A stretch of 64,000 nucleotides of DNA, from NCBI RefSeq assembly GCF_024362695.1, contig NC_065422.1:12833534-12897533 (forward strand). Direction: 5' to 3'. A model generated the notes under the pieces. It was not told where the DNA came from and searched no databases. It saw only the letters and a list, made by a program, of their open reading frames with translations. Below are positions 27,101-42,100 of the stretch, piece after piece. Made by a program: the position numbers and the translations under genes. Numbering within the stretch: position 1 is the stretch's first letter; each line of letters opens with the position of its first letter. This stretch comes from Pectinophora gossypiella (Eukaryota; Arthropoda; Insecta; Lepidoptera; Gelechiidae).

Positions 27101-30100
27101 TGTAATCGGCTAGTACATAAATGTATGACTTGGTATGTCTTATGTAACCTAATGCGATCGTAACACACTATTACAATCTTATATGTCACTGTTATACTGC
27201 TGTTTATATTATCTGTCTAGTTTGATGTCACTATCTTATCGGTTTACTAATTCTACAATATTATGCCAATAGTGATCAACTTAATACCACGCCCGATTGA
27301 ATTTCGTATATTAAGTTGGAATACGATACGAACGTTTGCAATACTGAAGGTCAAGATTCAAATGATTAGTTTAAATAAAGATATTTGTTTTCTAAGCATA
27401 TTGTGTGTTATAGTCACATAACAATTACAGAACACTAACACTGTTGGCTAGACCATTATAAATGGCGGTACGGCTCAAAATCTATCATGTTGGGTTTAAC
27501 AGAAAGCTCGTTGAGGTGTGGGTACTTAGTTCATAATGCGATTGATGTACCTCTGATTACCCCAGTGGGATATAGTTGTGAGTATATGTTATTTTAACAA
27601 TTACAGAGCTCAGTAATAACTAATAATTAATCAACTATTTATATTTTGCTAGATTAGATACTGTAGCGTAACATATTAACATCTTTAAACCATGACCCTT
27701 TACTCCATCTTGTCCTTGAACCATATCAAAACTATTAATAGTTGTATCGATAGCATATCGTACACAAACACTAGCGTTGACCATATTTTTTCCGTCATAT
27801 TTATAATATTACTTTTGTTCCCGAGATTGCCAATTGCATCGTTAATGTAATACGATATATCAGTTCTGTCATAGTCAGCAGTTTAATAAAGTTTTCTGTA
27901 GAAAATTCTTGATGAGCAGTCTTCATGAAAAATGACGGCAGCAAGCCCTGGTTTAAATTAATGAATATTTATATTTTTTTACGTCAAGTAACAGACGCTT
28001 GCTGTCTGGATTTCCACAGGGTACGAGGAAAGTGAAGGATCGGGTTTTGGCCGGGAAATTTTTAGAATGTCAGATTTAAAACTACAAACTGAACTCTTAC
28101 ATTCGAAAATGGAACAGGTACGGTTAACCGTTAAAAATATGAAGGAATTCCTTTGTATTTCATCACAATATAACAGTATTACGTTTGTATCCCGAGGAGG
28201 TAGGCAGAAGTATATACACCCAATCCTCGCCGGTTATGTTTAAGTCCCATGTAATTGAAGTCCCATGGGTCGAGCGTTTAACCGGACACAGATCCTGGAA
28301 ACCATCTGTTGTCAACTATTTATCTATGATCCAATCCTGAATTTAAAGTAATAAAGTCGAATTCAGTTGTTTCAAGGCCGAGTCGGGATTCGAAACTGTG
28401 ACACTACAATGTAAGTTATGCGTTGCCAGATTTAAAAGAGTACAAAACTGAAGCTCTGACAATCGAAAATGGAACGGGTAAGGTTTCTTTAAAACACTTT
28501 TGATCTTTCAAAAGGTTTCCGCTCTGATTCCCTTAAATATAGCACTATTTTGTTACGGTCCTACTAAGTTACTTTTTAAATTATGTAGACTAAAATAAAT
28601 AAGGATATAAATTGCGTTATTACAGCGAACCCGATTGGTCAATTCAAATGGAAGCCTAACAAACAATGAATGTTTGTCGATTGCGACGCGACACCTTATT
28701 CTTCGCGTTTTATAAATATTATTATCGCAACGTCTACTGCGTCCGATGTTAGGTAACTTTTCAACAATGACTCACTTTCATGCGTCCTTCGTGGAGCTAG
28801 TAAAACCCGACAAATTCGCGTTGAAAGTGACTTTAGCGCGACAAAAGTCGAATGAACCGTTTGTTCAATCGGTTGAATTGGTTAATCGAAATTCATGTAT
28901 CGAATAGTAGCTCTATCAAGACGGCTTAAAGTAAGTTATCATTCGTGTAGTAAAGGCGTCCCTTGTTTCTATACAGGGTGTTAGTGACATCGTAACGAAA
29001 ATTTTCAGGGATGACGCAAACCATGATTCTGAGTAATTAACAAGTCTAATTTTCCGTCGCAAAAATATCGAACTAAACAAAATAAAAAAAAAAACACTAA
29101 AATCTTAATGAATTTTCCAACAGGAAATTACATCTGATATCAATTCAGAATCATGGTCTGAATCATGCCCTTCTATATTTGTTACAGTGTCACTAACATC
29201 CCTACGCACTTGTATGACTACGTGTACGGACTTGTACGGGGTGTAAGTGACATCGTAACGAATACTGATGGGAATGATTAGATTAGACTAAGACCCTGTA
29301 TAAGGCGACTAAAACAGTTTAAAATATGTCGTGCTCCACCTTTCAAGGCAATTTCAAACTTATTTCGCGTAGAAATTGCAGACAGCAAAACATCGTTAAA
29401 AGTTGGACTTGTTTTACATAATCCGATAGTTATTTTTTATAACGTTTCAACTTTGAACATGGTTCGTTCTCTTGGTAAAAGATCAACACAATTACTTATT
29501 TAGAACGAATGTGTCTAGAGTCTAGACAAGAACAAACAGTACCTTATCAATTTATTATTTATTTCTAAGAAAACTGCTTTGAAATTCAGGTGAGTACCTA
29601 AACTAAACAAGTGAATACTCAAAGGAAATCAATAGCGAAAAAGACCGACTAAATCATTTATATACTTGATTTATGACTTTAACAAAAGGGCATGGGACAC
29701 GCGTTATATAATATGTATATTTGATTTGGGAGTCCGCAAAAAACTAGGAAATGTTTTTGACCTTTAGAAAATAGAGGACCCAAAGAAAGACGCGTCGATT
29801 TATCTCGGCGAAGATTTCCGAGAAATGGGGGCGAGAGATTTATAGCGATGTAAAACGACATTGAAAGAGGGGAACCACGTGCAAAGGATTGGATATAATA
29901 ACTAACTTTGTTTTATTTATTAAATTAAGATATACCATCGGTATATACATAAAAATTACATGAATAAAATTCAACGGACAGTGACCGTATGTTATACTAT
30001 TACAGGCGTATACAACATTCAAGTTTTACATACATACTAAAGCTCACGTCTGAAATCCCTAATGGGGTGAACAAAACCACAAGGTCCGGTGACTAGTGAT

Positions 30101-33100
30101 ATGGAATAAACAATAATATTATACTTAAGAAACACTTTTCCCCGGTGGGAAATAGGCGTGAGTTTATGTATGTATGTATGTTAAGAAACACTCTCCGCCT
30201 CGCACCGATACATCTCGCAGCGAGCATGATTTAGGTATATCAATGGCTTATAGCCCACCCCGATAGTAGATTGCAGCGTGGATTGTGTCTGTCTTTCACA
30301 ATATAAAAACAAATATATAGTAACTATTCCGCTATAAGAACCTATTCCGAATAACATCTGCGGAAATAACACGTTAATTCCTGCTACAACAAAACGCTTT
30401 GTTTTATCTGCCTACAGGTATTGTGTGAACCAAGAATAGGTGCTCTAAGTGGAATACCTGTAAAATATGTTCATTCTCCGTTATAATATGAGGTCGCTTA
30501 GAAACAGCAAATGAAGAAAGGAGGAAACGTTCGTGTGGAAACAATGATAGCGGACCTAAATGCGAACCTTGCGACACACTTACGTAACTGCAACACGGCT
30601 TTGCTTTCTACTTAGCCTGTACATTCAAATAATGTATAACATGCGCTCGAGAAATACGCTTCTAGAGTGGAATGCTTCTTCCCTTAGGATAAGCATTATG
30701 GTATACGATCCCTAAGCTATCAATTGTCGTGAAGATGGTTTCCAAAGCTTTTGCGCAAACTTAACAAAATATGCACTAAAATGTAGTTATAAGCTTTTCG
30801 TTCCATATATTACATTCGATATTTATTTAAGCGTATTATGCGACCTTTGCACTATGACCTATTCGTAGGAGGGGAGAGGAGACATATTAATGTTGTCATT
30901 TAGTATAAAAAGATCATTTTCTGTTGCCCGTATGTTTCGTATATTACTTTTCTCATATAAACCCCCGCATGTTTGGAATCGAGGTGTGACGCGACTCGTG
31001 TCTAAAATGATAAACGTTTAAGTGTAGGTCGCGTTGGCAATTTGTTATTACACGGCTCATCACATTTATAAGACATTAACAGTTCCTACTTATTTAAAAA
31101 GTCGGTCATTAATACCCTCATTCTCTTTACTGTAGTTTTTGCTTAAAACTACATGCTGAATGTACTTCTTTTTGTTTTGTTTAGGTATTATTTGTTAACC
31201 ATCCTACTTAAACATATATTAAATATTAGTTATCAGAGAGCTAATTTCCTTAATCAAGCTATACATTTGTGAGTCTCAATCTAAAACTAAAGATGTGTAG
31301 ATCTGTAGAATAAAATGCAATATAACACCTTGATAAAGGTTACCTTTAAAATTTAAAACCTATTTATAAACAGGTTCATTAATTAAGGTAAAATGTGCTG
31401 AAGATTATGGCCGACACGTGTCCCTACTCTATACAAACACCACTTAATTGTTTCCTGGAGCCGTTGGAGGCCTAATTGTCACTATCAAGTCTACCAGTAG
31501 CAATTATGTCCAACCATTCTGTTTACCAAACATTACCAATGACTTGTTTATTTTGCCTGTGAAGCAAGCACTTCTTGAATAAGGGACAACGTAGCGTTTG
31601 TAAACTCTAACAACTGTTCTGTTGTTAACGGATAAATAGAGTTATTTTGTTAATATTTAGACACAAACAAACTGGTAACGGATATTAATAACGCCCGCCG
31701 TGGTCCAGAGCGTAGGGCTCACGGTCATGGAAATCCGATGGTGACGTATCACAAAAATTGCTTTATGATCCCCAGTTTGGTTGAGACATTACAGGCTGAT
31801 CACTAAATTTTCTGATTCGGAAGGCACGTTAAGTCGTTGGTCCCGGTTATTACTTACCATTTGGCGGCTCAATAGTAACCCCTAAATCATAACCCGGACA
31901 CTTCATACTGACAACCTCGTTTTACGCTGTCATCATACATGGACGTTATCGTACACGCGCATCTGTGTGTGTGGCGTGACGCCATACGATTGAAGACTAA
32001 ACTATGTCCAAGGGGGTTGAGGTAAACCTAGCTCAGACGCTGGGGGGAGCGTAGAGTTGCCGTTCTATAGGTAGTATTATTCCTTATTCTTTGCCTGAAC
32101 AAGGTTGCTGAGGTTGGTGATCAACCTCACAACCAACACGATAGAAGAAAACGGATATTAATAATATAAATTGGATAACAGAAATATTGACATACATATT
32201 ATATACATAAGATCACGCCTATTTCCCGTTGTGGTAGACAAAGACCACGGAATTCCACTTACGAGCAGGACACACCTCTTTCGCTTCTTCCACTATCATC
32301 GAAGTGCTTTTCTTTAAAAGATTGTGGATTTAGCCTTCCTCGTCCAACTTATTTGCATTTCTTATAAATGATCATAATATTATTATAGTTGCCAGCTAAG
32401 AAACAACTACATTTAATATTATGTATTCATATTCATATGTAGTTTATTCTTTATAATCATCCTTACAAATTTGATCGGCCGCCTACTGCAGTTGCTTCTA
32501 TAGTATCCACTTTCGCTTTTATATTACAAAATAATTGTACATAGCGCACGAATTTGGCAACATCTCGAGTTGATCAAAAGCCTCACATAATACCATGACG
32601 TCATAACTTGTAACTTGCAAACTAACTGGGCCAAATTGTGTTAATGGACATTCGCACTGTTTAGTTGCTAATTCGGCGTCTTCAGAGCTATAAAATAGCA
32701 ATAAAAATGATCGGAGAACGTATTTATAGCTTTTAAAAGTCAGTGATAATGACGAATAAAGAAAATACATACACATACATTAACTCACGTCCGTAATGGG
32801 GTCGGCAGAGTTACAAGTAATCAAAGACAACTCGCAGCCACTGTTGATACGAAGTCCTAAGATGATTATGATGAACCTTTTGTGACATAGGATCAGCCTA
32901 TCGCCCATAACATCAGTCCATCATGTTAGAAAGGCCACAATCCCTCAGTCATTTTACGACATAAGAAAACAAACAGCTGAACATGTTCTGTTTCAATAAA
33001 GAAAATAGTAGGTATGTTTGAGAAATGGTGGATAGAAAGTATCCTTTTGACATAAGGAATCCTTTAGTAGGAAAGGAACTTAGCGACAGGAACTTTGTCT

Positions 33101-36100
33101 TCGAGCAAGATCAAGTTGGCAATGAACCAAAGCTACCTGAAAATGTGAAAAATAACACCGAATCGGAAAAGGTTTACGAATCCTATTTCGTTACACACTA
33201 AAGATGTGTTGAAATGTTTCAGATTACGTGCTTATTTACCTACATGAATGGACAAAATGTAGACACTATAGAAATAGGACGCATTATACTTGCGACAATA
33301 TACTTTCTACCAGCATCACATTCAATAAAGAAAATGAAGCGCCTTAATCTTCTTAATGCCTCGCTTAAAAAGGCTACGCTTACAAAGATAATAAAACAGA
33401 GAGTGCAAGAGACATTTCTGTGTTGTGTGGGACTTCTCACAGTTTTCATGACAGACAATAATGAAACCGAAACAATAGCCAGAAAAACAATGGCGTTAGT
33501 CCGACGCAGCGCTAACTTCGCTTTTCAATAAGTATTTAATGCCGTTAAAATTGCCGATAAGCAGAAACGTGCAAAAAACGACCTTGGTACGACTGATACG
33601 AGTGATATGATTACGGGTACGCCTACACTCGCCGCGACCGCTGTCGATTGTGAATCATAGATGTCTAGTTGGTTTTAGACCTTTAAAAGTCCTAGTGAAA
33701 AGTGATTTCTATGTTGTTCTGCACGTTCAGCTGCTTGTCTTCCCGGGCATATCGTAATCGCCGACACAGGGATGTTCTTTCTAACATAATAGACAACTGT
33801 TATGGGTGAGATTGTCACTATAAGGTTCATCATATCATCCTAAGACTTTGTATCAACAGTGGCTGCAAGTTGTCTTTGGATTGCTTGTGACTCTACCCCA
33901 TTAGGGATTACGGGTGTGAGGTTTCACAATACAATACATAAACGCTTCATTGCACATCACACAATATACGTATAGAATTACAAATGAACCAAAGAAAACC
34001 CATAAAATTGTTTCGCTTGCTAATAACCTGGCTGATACGAGTACCCTATAGACCGGATTATTCTGGATAGGTTATCATTATCACATATTTATCAGCTAGA
34101 AGATAACAGACACTTTATTGTCGGTTGAAGTAAGTCGGCAGTATCGCCTAGGGCACTTACTATTCAGTCAAAAGTTAAGGATGGATTTTTGTACTGCTTA
34201 CAGTTTTCTTCTTCTTCTTTTTTGTGTATTGTTTGTTTTTTGTGATGTGTAATTTGAATAATGACATTTAAATTATCAATTATATTTTATTCTATTTTAC
34301 TATTTGCATGTTATAATTTAAATTACTAAAAATGTAGACCAAATGTTAAATGCTGACCATCTGCAAACTGTATACCATTTTTATTGCGAAAAAATGATTA
34401 TAAATTATGAATTACGTAACATTATTCTTTATTCTATTATCTAAGGCTGTTAGTTATTTTATTACGGACATGAGTAGGAACTTCTGTCAATACATAGTTG
34501 ACACACGCGATAATACTATTTGCAGCACAAAGTAAATTCTTATCTATACTATTGTCGCTTTTATCTCTACAAATAAGTGCGTATTCACGATTTTATAAAT
34601 TAAGTTTATGGTTTGTGTAAGTTTATCTTATTTATATTTAAACGAGTAGATATTTCATGTATGATATTTTTGTCGAATCTTCAGGTTAGGTAAGCGTACC
34701 CTGTGAGAAACTGGATAACGCTAGGGTGATGATCTTCTTATCGTGTGTGTTGTGAGGTGGAATACCAACCTCATCAACCCTGGTGTCAGGGTTATTTATT
34801 ACTAAGGCCCCTGACATGGCTCATGTAACGACTACATACTTACATAAGCAAGTAGTAACCGGGACCAACCGGCTTAACGTGTAACGATCATCTTACTTTT
34901 AACCTCACTTCCTTTTTCTTTTTTATGTAATAGGAAGCATTTGTTACTAAAGCCACGTGAATGTAATTTAACAAATGGAATTACAAACATTGTAGGTCGA
35001 AATAGCAACATTGTAGAGATTAACAACCAAAACGTTATATTGAGGTTCGTGTTGAGCTCGCCATAACATTGTAACTATAATCAAGACTACTAAGTTGTCG
35101 GTATACATTAAAAAATGTTGATTATTATTTAAAAAAAAACCAGTCAAGTGCGAGTCGGACTCGCATACGAAGAACAACTATACACAAAAGTAGGTATTAA
35201 CATCTAGCAAAAAAGGGCAAATTAATAACGCGTTTGTTGTATCGGAGCCTCCTTAAATATTTATTTTATTTTGTTTTTAGTATTTTATCTACCACACTTG
35301 ACGACCTGGAAGCTTGCCGGAGGGACTGGCCGGAGTACGCACAGGACCGCGAAAAATGGAAAGAGGAAGGGGAGGACTTTGCCCAGCAGTGGGATCTTGT
35401 AGGCTAGATTAGATTAATATTTGTTTTTACAGCAGTAACAAAAATACATATTTTGAGAAAATTTCAACTGTCTATCTGCCTGGTGACAGACAGATGGACG
35501 GGCAGACAGACAGCGAAGTCCTGTTTTACCCTTTGGGTACGGAACCCTAAAAAGTAACTATCGAACTATGTACCGTACTACATGATGAGGCGTTCGATAT
35601 ACGTTTATGTAAAAATTTAATACGATTCAAAGTGTAACTATGTTAGCTAATGAATAAAGATATTTTTGAGTTTGAGGTATATACATCCACTCCTCGCCAG
35701 CTAACTTCGCCTAACTTATTTCTGACATCATAAAAATCTACATTAAATCAATGGTCCGAAGGTAGGGTGAACCAGGGCGTGTTACCTTTCATAATAACGA
35801 CGTCACCCACTGAATAAAGATATTTTTGAATTCGAATTTGTAAGTAAGCTTGCCAAATGCCTTAAAGGTACTTATAATATAGGTATTTTATTTATTTTTT
35901 ACAATTGCGTGGTGGAGTATGCTCCATACCCCCTCCGGTTGATTTAGGGGACGCCTGTGCCCAGCAGTGGGACGTATATAGGCTGTTTATGTTGATGTTG
36001 TGTTACAATTGACGAATACCAATACTGTTTTTTGAAATGCTTTGCTTTGAAATGCTGCACGATTTACAAATCATTTTTTGATCATAAATCATTTTCGTCA

Positions 36101-39100
36101 TGTGGTTTCCAGGATTTGTGCCCGGTTAATTAATGGCTATAGGCTCGCCCCCTATCAAATGGGACTTAAACATAGCTATCATGGAGTGTGTACTTTAGGG
36201 ATACAGGCGTGTTGCCATATTATGTTAAATGCTTTGAAACCCCCAGAAGACAACGTCGTAGCCATATTACGAGTGTATGTACGTATGTATTATAAAAGTC
36301 ACTGTATTCCTATGGCATAGAATAAGGAATATAATACTACATATGTATAGAACGGCACCTATCCGTTCTAGCTAGGCTTAATAACTACCTATAGAGTAGT
36401 ATTATACTGTATTTGAGAACTGAGAGGAAAAAGAGTAAGAAATTGAAAGCTATAGACAAAGCCACAACAGGGAAATTACTTTGATAATATAGTAGTACTT
36501 AATAAAAGTTGAAAATGAATTTGTTAATTGTATTATTTAGGGAGAATCCTGCTAGAAATGGAGGGAGACCTTTGTCTACCAACGGGACGCTTGAGGCAAG
36601 ACAAGAAATATACTTAATGCATTCACCATCTCCCTCATCTAACCTGAAGATTAGGCAAGGCTGCCTGTCTGTAAACTCCCAAACCCACGAAGGCAAAAGC
36701 AGCCCCATCTTACAGATTAGGTTACATATCGACTATCGAAACGCATTTCTGGGGAATGTGGGCTGGATTATCCGAGGCAATACCTAACATAACGGAGCAT
36801 CACGCCTGTATCCCCAAAGGGGTAGGCAGAGGTGAATAGTATATATACCCGTTCCTCGCCAACTATGTTTCCATCCCATGTAATAGGACGCATTGATTAA
36901 ATAAATTAATTATTACTTTTTTATGTCTTCTTTTTTCGCATAAGTAATATACATATACTATACTGTAATTTAAGTACTTAATAAACTAAACGTGTCTATA
37001 TAGGTCTATGCAGACTGGTGTAGTAATTCCACTCCACATTTGACACTCGATATTTTACATAATATAATATAACTCGATAGTCTCGATACAGGCCTCCCAA
37101 AAGTCCCAAACATCATAAAAGTTAGTTCAACCCAAAGGATATTCGTTAAATTGTCTCGACTGTTTAATATAATTTACTATATTAGTCCGAGATACTTTGT
37201 TATGTAATAACCTGTACAATAACTACATTATCAATAATTAGTTGTTGAAATAACGCCCTCCGAGACTACATGAATGGGTCGCAAACGCCATAACTTTCAA
37301 AGCCCGAAGCCCCACAGGGCAAGACCAAGAACACGATCCACGTGTTTCACACTAACTGCATATAAAAAAAGCCTTTCACTGTCTTCTCGTTCTAACTCAC
37401 AGATACTTCCTAAAGAGCGACGAGAAGAGAAGATGTCGATGACGTCACCAACACGTCAGAGCGCGCTAACTTGATAATGTCTCGTGTCTTTTGGAGGCAG
37501 GAAAAGAGTCACGTGTTGTCTATTCATAAACAGTAGGTTAAACGTATAAAAAACAAACATAACATGACATAGTATCGCGCCTGTATCCCCAAAGGGGTAG
37601 GCAGAGGTGTATAGTATAATATAATAACACCCACTCCTCGCCTATTGCCATTATCCGGGGACAAATCCTGAAAACCACGTGATATCAACTATCTATGATC
37701 GAAATATGAATTCAAACTCAATGTCGAATTCAGTGGTTTAAAGCCCGACCCGGAAAACCAGGATTCGAATCCGTGACCATGCGGGTAATCATCTATAGGA
37801 CATCTATAGGAGGAACATATTTAACTTGTGCATTGTATTGTATAATAAAACTTCCTGATAATTTTAAGTTAATGACAAACGCTTCTTTAAAAATACACTT
37901 GACAAAATGGTTACTGCAACATGGCTTCTATAGTGTAAATGATTTTTTAAATTTCAAATTCGGAATTTAACATTTTTTATTTTATTTAATTTTGATTGTA
38001 TTATCATTATTTGTATGTCGTTTCCATATCTCGGGCCTATGAAATCCCGGACTTTGACAATTTGATTTTTGCATGCTTACGTGTAAGCTGAAAACACTGG
38101 TCATAAAATTGTAACAGCATCTTATTGTACTGTTTTCTGGCAAATAAACTATTCTATTCTAATAACACGTTCTCCGAACAGGGTATATAAAATACGCACG
38201 GATTTACACGTAAAATAAACCTGTTTATATTGACATACTCGTATAATACGTATTATGAACGTACTTCGGCCATTATGAGTCCATTAAAACCATATTGTAC
38301 AGTTTATAGTTGGACTTTTCCTCAACAGTAAAAGGCTTTTAACAAAATTTAATTAAACATTATCGGTTGCTCCGGTGACCGTATTCACAATTAGTTGAAT
38401 CGATAGCAGTCGCTTCGTGAAAAACACGGATTTGTTCAACGCGACAAATTCTAGGGAGCTAATGATCATTAATTAATAGCATATTAATAGATAGGCTACT
38501 CTGGGCACCATCCCACTCGCGTCAAACTACCGCAAGGCGGAAGTCAAGAGGAACACCAGTGCCCTATTTTTCCCTAAAAAATAACATGGAAAGTATTAGC
38601 CAAGAATGGAGAATGCTACACAGGAGCCTGGCTCTTAAATTAGTGATGATGAATAAATGGGGCCTTTGGCGGTTCAGTAATAACCCAGACACCAAGTTTG
38701 ATGAGGAGGGTAATCCACCTCGTAACCCACGCGATACTCGTAGAAGAAGAATAGATCAACCTATGCCATAGGTTTTATACTATTTAAAAAAAAAATACTA
38801 TTTTATAAGTCGAGATGAATTTTCAAAAGTTTCTTGCGCCCATTATTATAGCAGGATACGAGTACTTAGTTTTTTCTACCTAAGATGCTTAGAATTAAAT
38901 CGGCTTGACCCCTGATAATTACGTCAAATAAAGTGTTATTTCTGAGTGAAGATTTGACCTTAGGACTTCGACCTGCGCATTGAACACCCGCTAATAATAT
39001 CACCATTCTATTTTTATTCCATTCAATAAAAAACGTTAAAAAATCTCAGATCTTTATGATATCGAATATCTATTTTGGGACTGGGCGAACAAAATATTTT

Positions 39101-42100
39101 TAATAAAAACACACGCGTTTGTTGAGTGGGCAGACTCCTTTTCACAACTCGTAATATGCTCCAGTTCTTTTTGTGTTTTGTTGTTTCCTTTTCGACGCGT
39201 CCTTGGCACGGGGGTGGGCGCCTCGGGATTCTCTTAAAATGCATAAATGTTTTTGTCATAATTTTAATTATCATAATCCTTTTTGCATAATGTTTTTTAG
39301 CATTATAGTACTTTCCCATAATAACATCTAGGAATACTGGTTTGTTAGGTATAACTTATTTTTGGACTAATATTTGTTGGTATAAATTTGATTCGCATAT
39401 AAATAGGTATCCATAATTCTTTTTTAAAATAATAGTGATTTTTCATAATTTTTACAAGGCATAACAGTAGGTTAGGGTGCGGCGGCCAGCATGTTTATCT
39501 TACATACGAAAAGTATACTGAATGATGACCAACAGCATTAAATAGTGTTAATAAATATAAAAAACACAATCATCAAATGCAGCCAAGGAAAAAGTAAGTT
39601 TCAAAACTTTACTTATTCGGAGTATAGTTTTTATGCTTATAATAATTATGCTTAGTGATGTGTCTTATTGTGGGTTTGCCTCAGATGGGGGAGGGAGCTA
39701 TGAGGGTTCTCACCCGGGGAAATACTCCATACTATACGATAAACAGGACCTTGAAATAATGTCGAGAAAGGCAGGAGGCATATACCTAGTAGAGCGTAGA
39801 GAAGACAGGTTGTAAAGATGATAGACAGCATAGAAACAAAGTTGTTTCGATCTCCTCCGCCCGTCAGAAAAGACGTTATACTAACATAACATTTCATTTG
39901 CCTTTACCTACTTTTAGTTTTTCCTTGTACCTGTCTGTGTGTAATACCATATTTGTTCATTCAGTTCTGTTATGTATGATAACTTAAGCACTGTCGAGCG
40001 ATTCAAAAATTATAATAATTTCTAGCACAGAAACAATAAGTACAATACAATAATGTACAACTTAACACACACAACATAAACGACTACAAATCCAACCGAG
40101 GATAGAGTAATATGAGGTACATTCATCGCATGATGAACTAAGCCCTATGGTGGTACATAACATACATAAACATGGCGCATCCTCCACCACACTACTCCAG
40201 TGCGGGTTGGTGGAGACATTTGTGTTAGTAGCCCAGACCCAACGACTATGGTGGTATAAGCCCTATAATTAGAACAGTATGTTTATGAAATCGTTAACGT
40301 AATCGTAAGTTAACAATCTTAATCTGTTCAATTCAATCAACTTCCTTGATCAATTTCAATATAATTATATTTATTCTTCTTTGGGGTTCGTGGGGGGAGA
40401 CCAGGATCCCAAGATACAGGGTCAAGCTAGTTTGGGTTCCTGTCTTCTGCATACGGTCCCAGTTTAAATATTTTTTTAGTATGTTAGTTTATATTGTTTG
40501 TAGAAGAAGAAATAAACGTTTTTATAATTTATTTATTATTATATTTTAATTGATCAATTATTTTTTTCATGACGTCCACCACCACCTTATGATCATTTCG
40601 AAGATCATCCTTTTTGCTTTGTTGTAACTTCATTGTTTTGTGCAAATTTTAAGTAATGTTATTGGTTTGTTTGTAGCGTCCTTTTATAATAAACAATTTC
40701 TATTCTATTACAAAAACAAACAATAATAATGTAGGTAATAAGGTTTATTACTTATTAGTAGTAAAACTTTTAAGACTATCTTACCGCAACGGGCTGGGCG
40801 GATGCGGGCACGCTGCCATCACAATATATTAATAATAATAATTTATATTACGCATATCTATGCGGTACGAATAACATTTACATTGGCTTTCGGGAAATAT
40901 ACAAATGCGTCACCTGAAACAGATTGCCGAGGAGACGACAAAGTTCTAGAGACTTAGAGCAACGCGACAAGGGAAACGAGTAGATGGATTAAAAACTGAA
41001 GTCCGACAAACATTTATCCGACAAGATTTTACTTCGGATAGTGTCGAAGTTAAGACATGTCGTAATTATGTATTGTCGGAATAAAGAAGTGTCGGGTTTT
41101 CATATCCGAAGTAAAATCTTGTCCGATAACAGTATGTCGGACTTCAGTTATTAACTTAACAATGAGGGGCTATTCATGCTGTCGTCTGAAAACTTGTGGT
41201 TCTGTCACTTTAGTAGCGAGTTTTTGAGCAAATGGATAAGCACATGTGAAACTTACTTTGTAAAAAAGCTTATTATAAGATTAATGACTACCTAAATGAT
41301 AAAAATGTCTGGTATTGAATGTGTTCCTCTAGTTAATAAATAAGTTGTAATGTATACCCTCATTGGCTGGTGTCAGGGTTACTATTGAGCCTAAGGCCCC
41401 TGACATGGCTCATGTAACGACTACGTACTTACATCAGCAAGTAGTGACCGGGACCAACGGCTTAACGAGCCAAAGAAAAGGACATGAAAGCATGTACTGT
41501 ACCTTATATTGTTAGATAGGTATAAAATGTATTAGAAACAACATCCTTAAACACGCGAACTAGTTCGGACAGCCCGTCATGAACAGTCATTAGTCAAGTT
41601 ATTGCAGTTAAGTATAACATTAAAACTGGTTGTTTGCAAGGTCCCCTCCATTCAAACGCCGCTTTCATTTACACCTATTTATGTATATTATATGGGTATG
41701 TATGTATGTACACGTTATTTCACGAATGGCCGGTCAAGAGGCCTGCTTTGCATACATTAACCTTCCTCAAAGAGAGCCTGTGTCCTGACATTTACGGCAA
41801 ATTCTAAATTATACCTACGCATTTTGAAACTTCGCCATGGATGTCTAAACTATTCTCCTCGAATAGACCAGTGCCATAATAACGAATAATACTACGTATA
41901 GGACGGCAACTCTCCGCTCTCCACCAGGGTCTGAGCTAGGTTTACTAACTAAAGTTTAGAATTGAAAATCTTTTTCTATCGTGTGGGTTGTGAGGAAAAG
42001 TACCAACCTCATCAACCCTGTTGTCAGGGTTATTATTGAGCCGCCAAAGGCCTCTAACATGGCTCATGTAACGACTTCTTCCTTACATCAGTAAGTAGTA

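Larger units (their letters stand above)
24010..28180. other. intronic AT-rich DNA, mostly unique
   Basis: Apart from a LINE scrap at 24600 and the hairpin at 26686, no gene or element is seen. The frames at 25359-25580 and 26095-26337 look random. Confidence 0.5.
31900..34680. other. intronic DNA, two S6 repeats only
   Basis: A 105-codon plus frame at 33214-33531 has a Lys-rich middle but no motif, no codon bias and an open antisense frame beside it. Not called as a gene. There is a GC-richer patch at 33570-33660. Confidence 0.45.

Noticed and set aside
33214..33531. 105-codon plus-strand open frame
   Set aside because: No motif, no codon bias, no splice context, and an equally long antisense frame.
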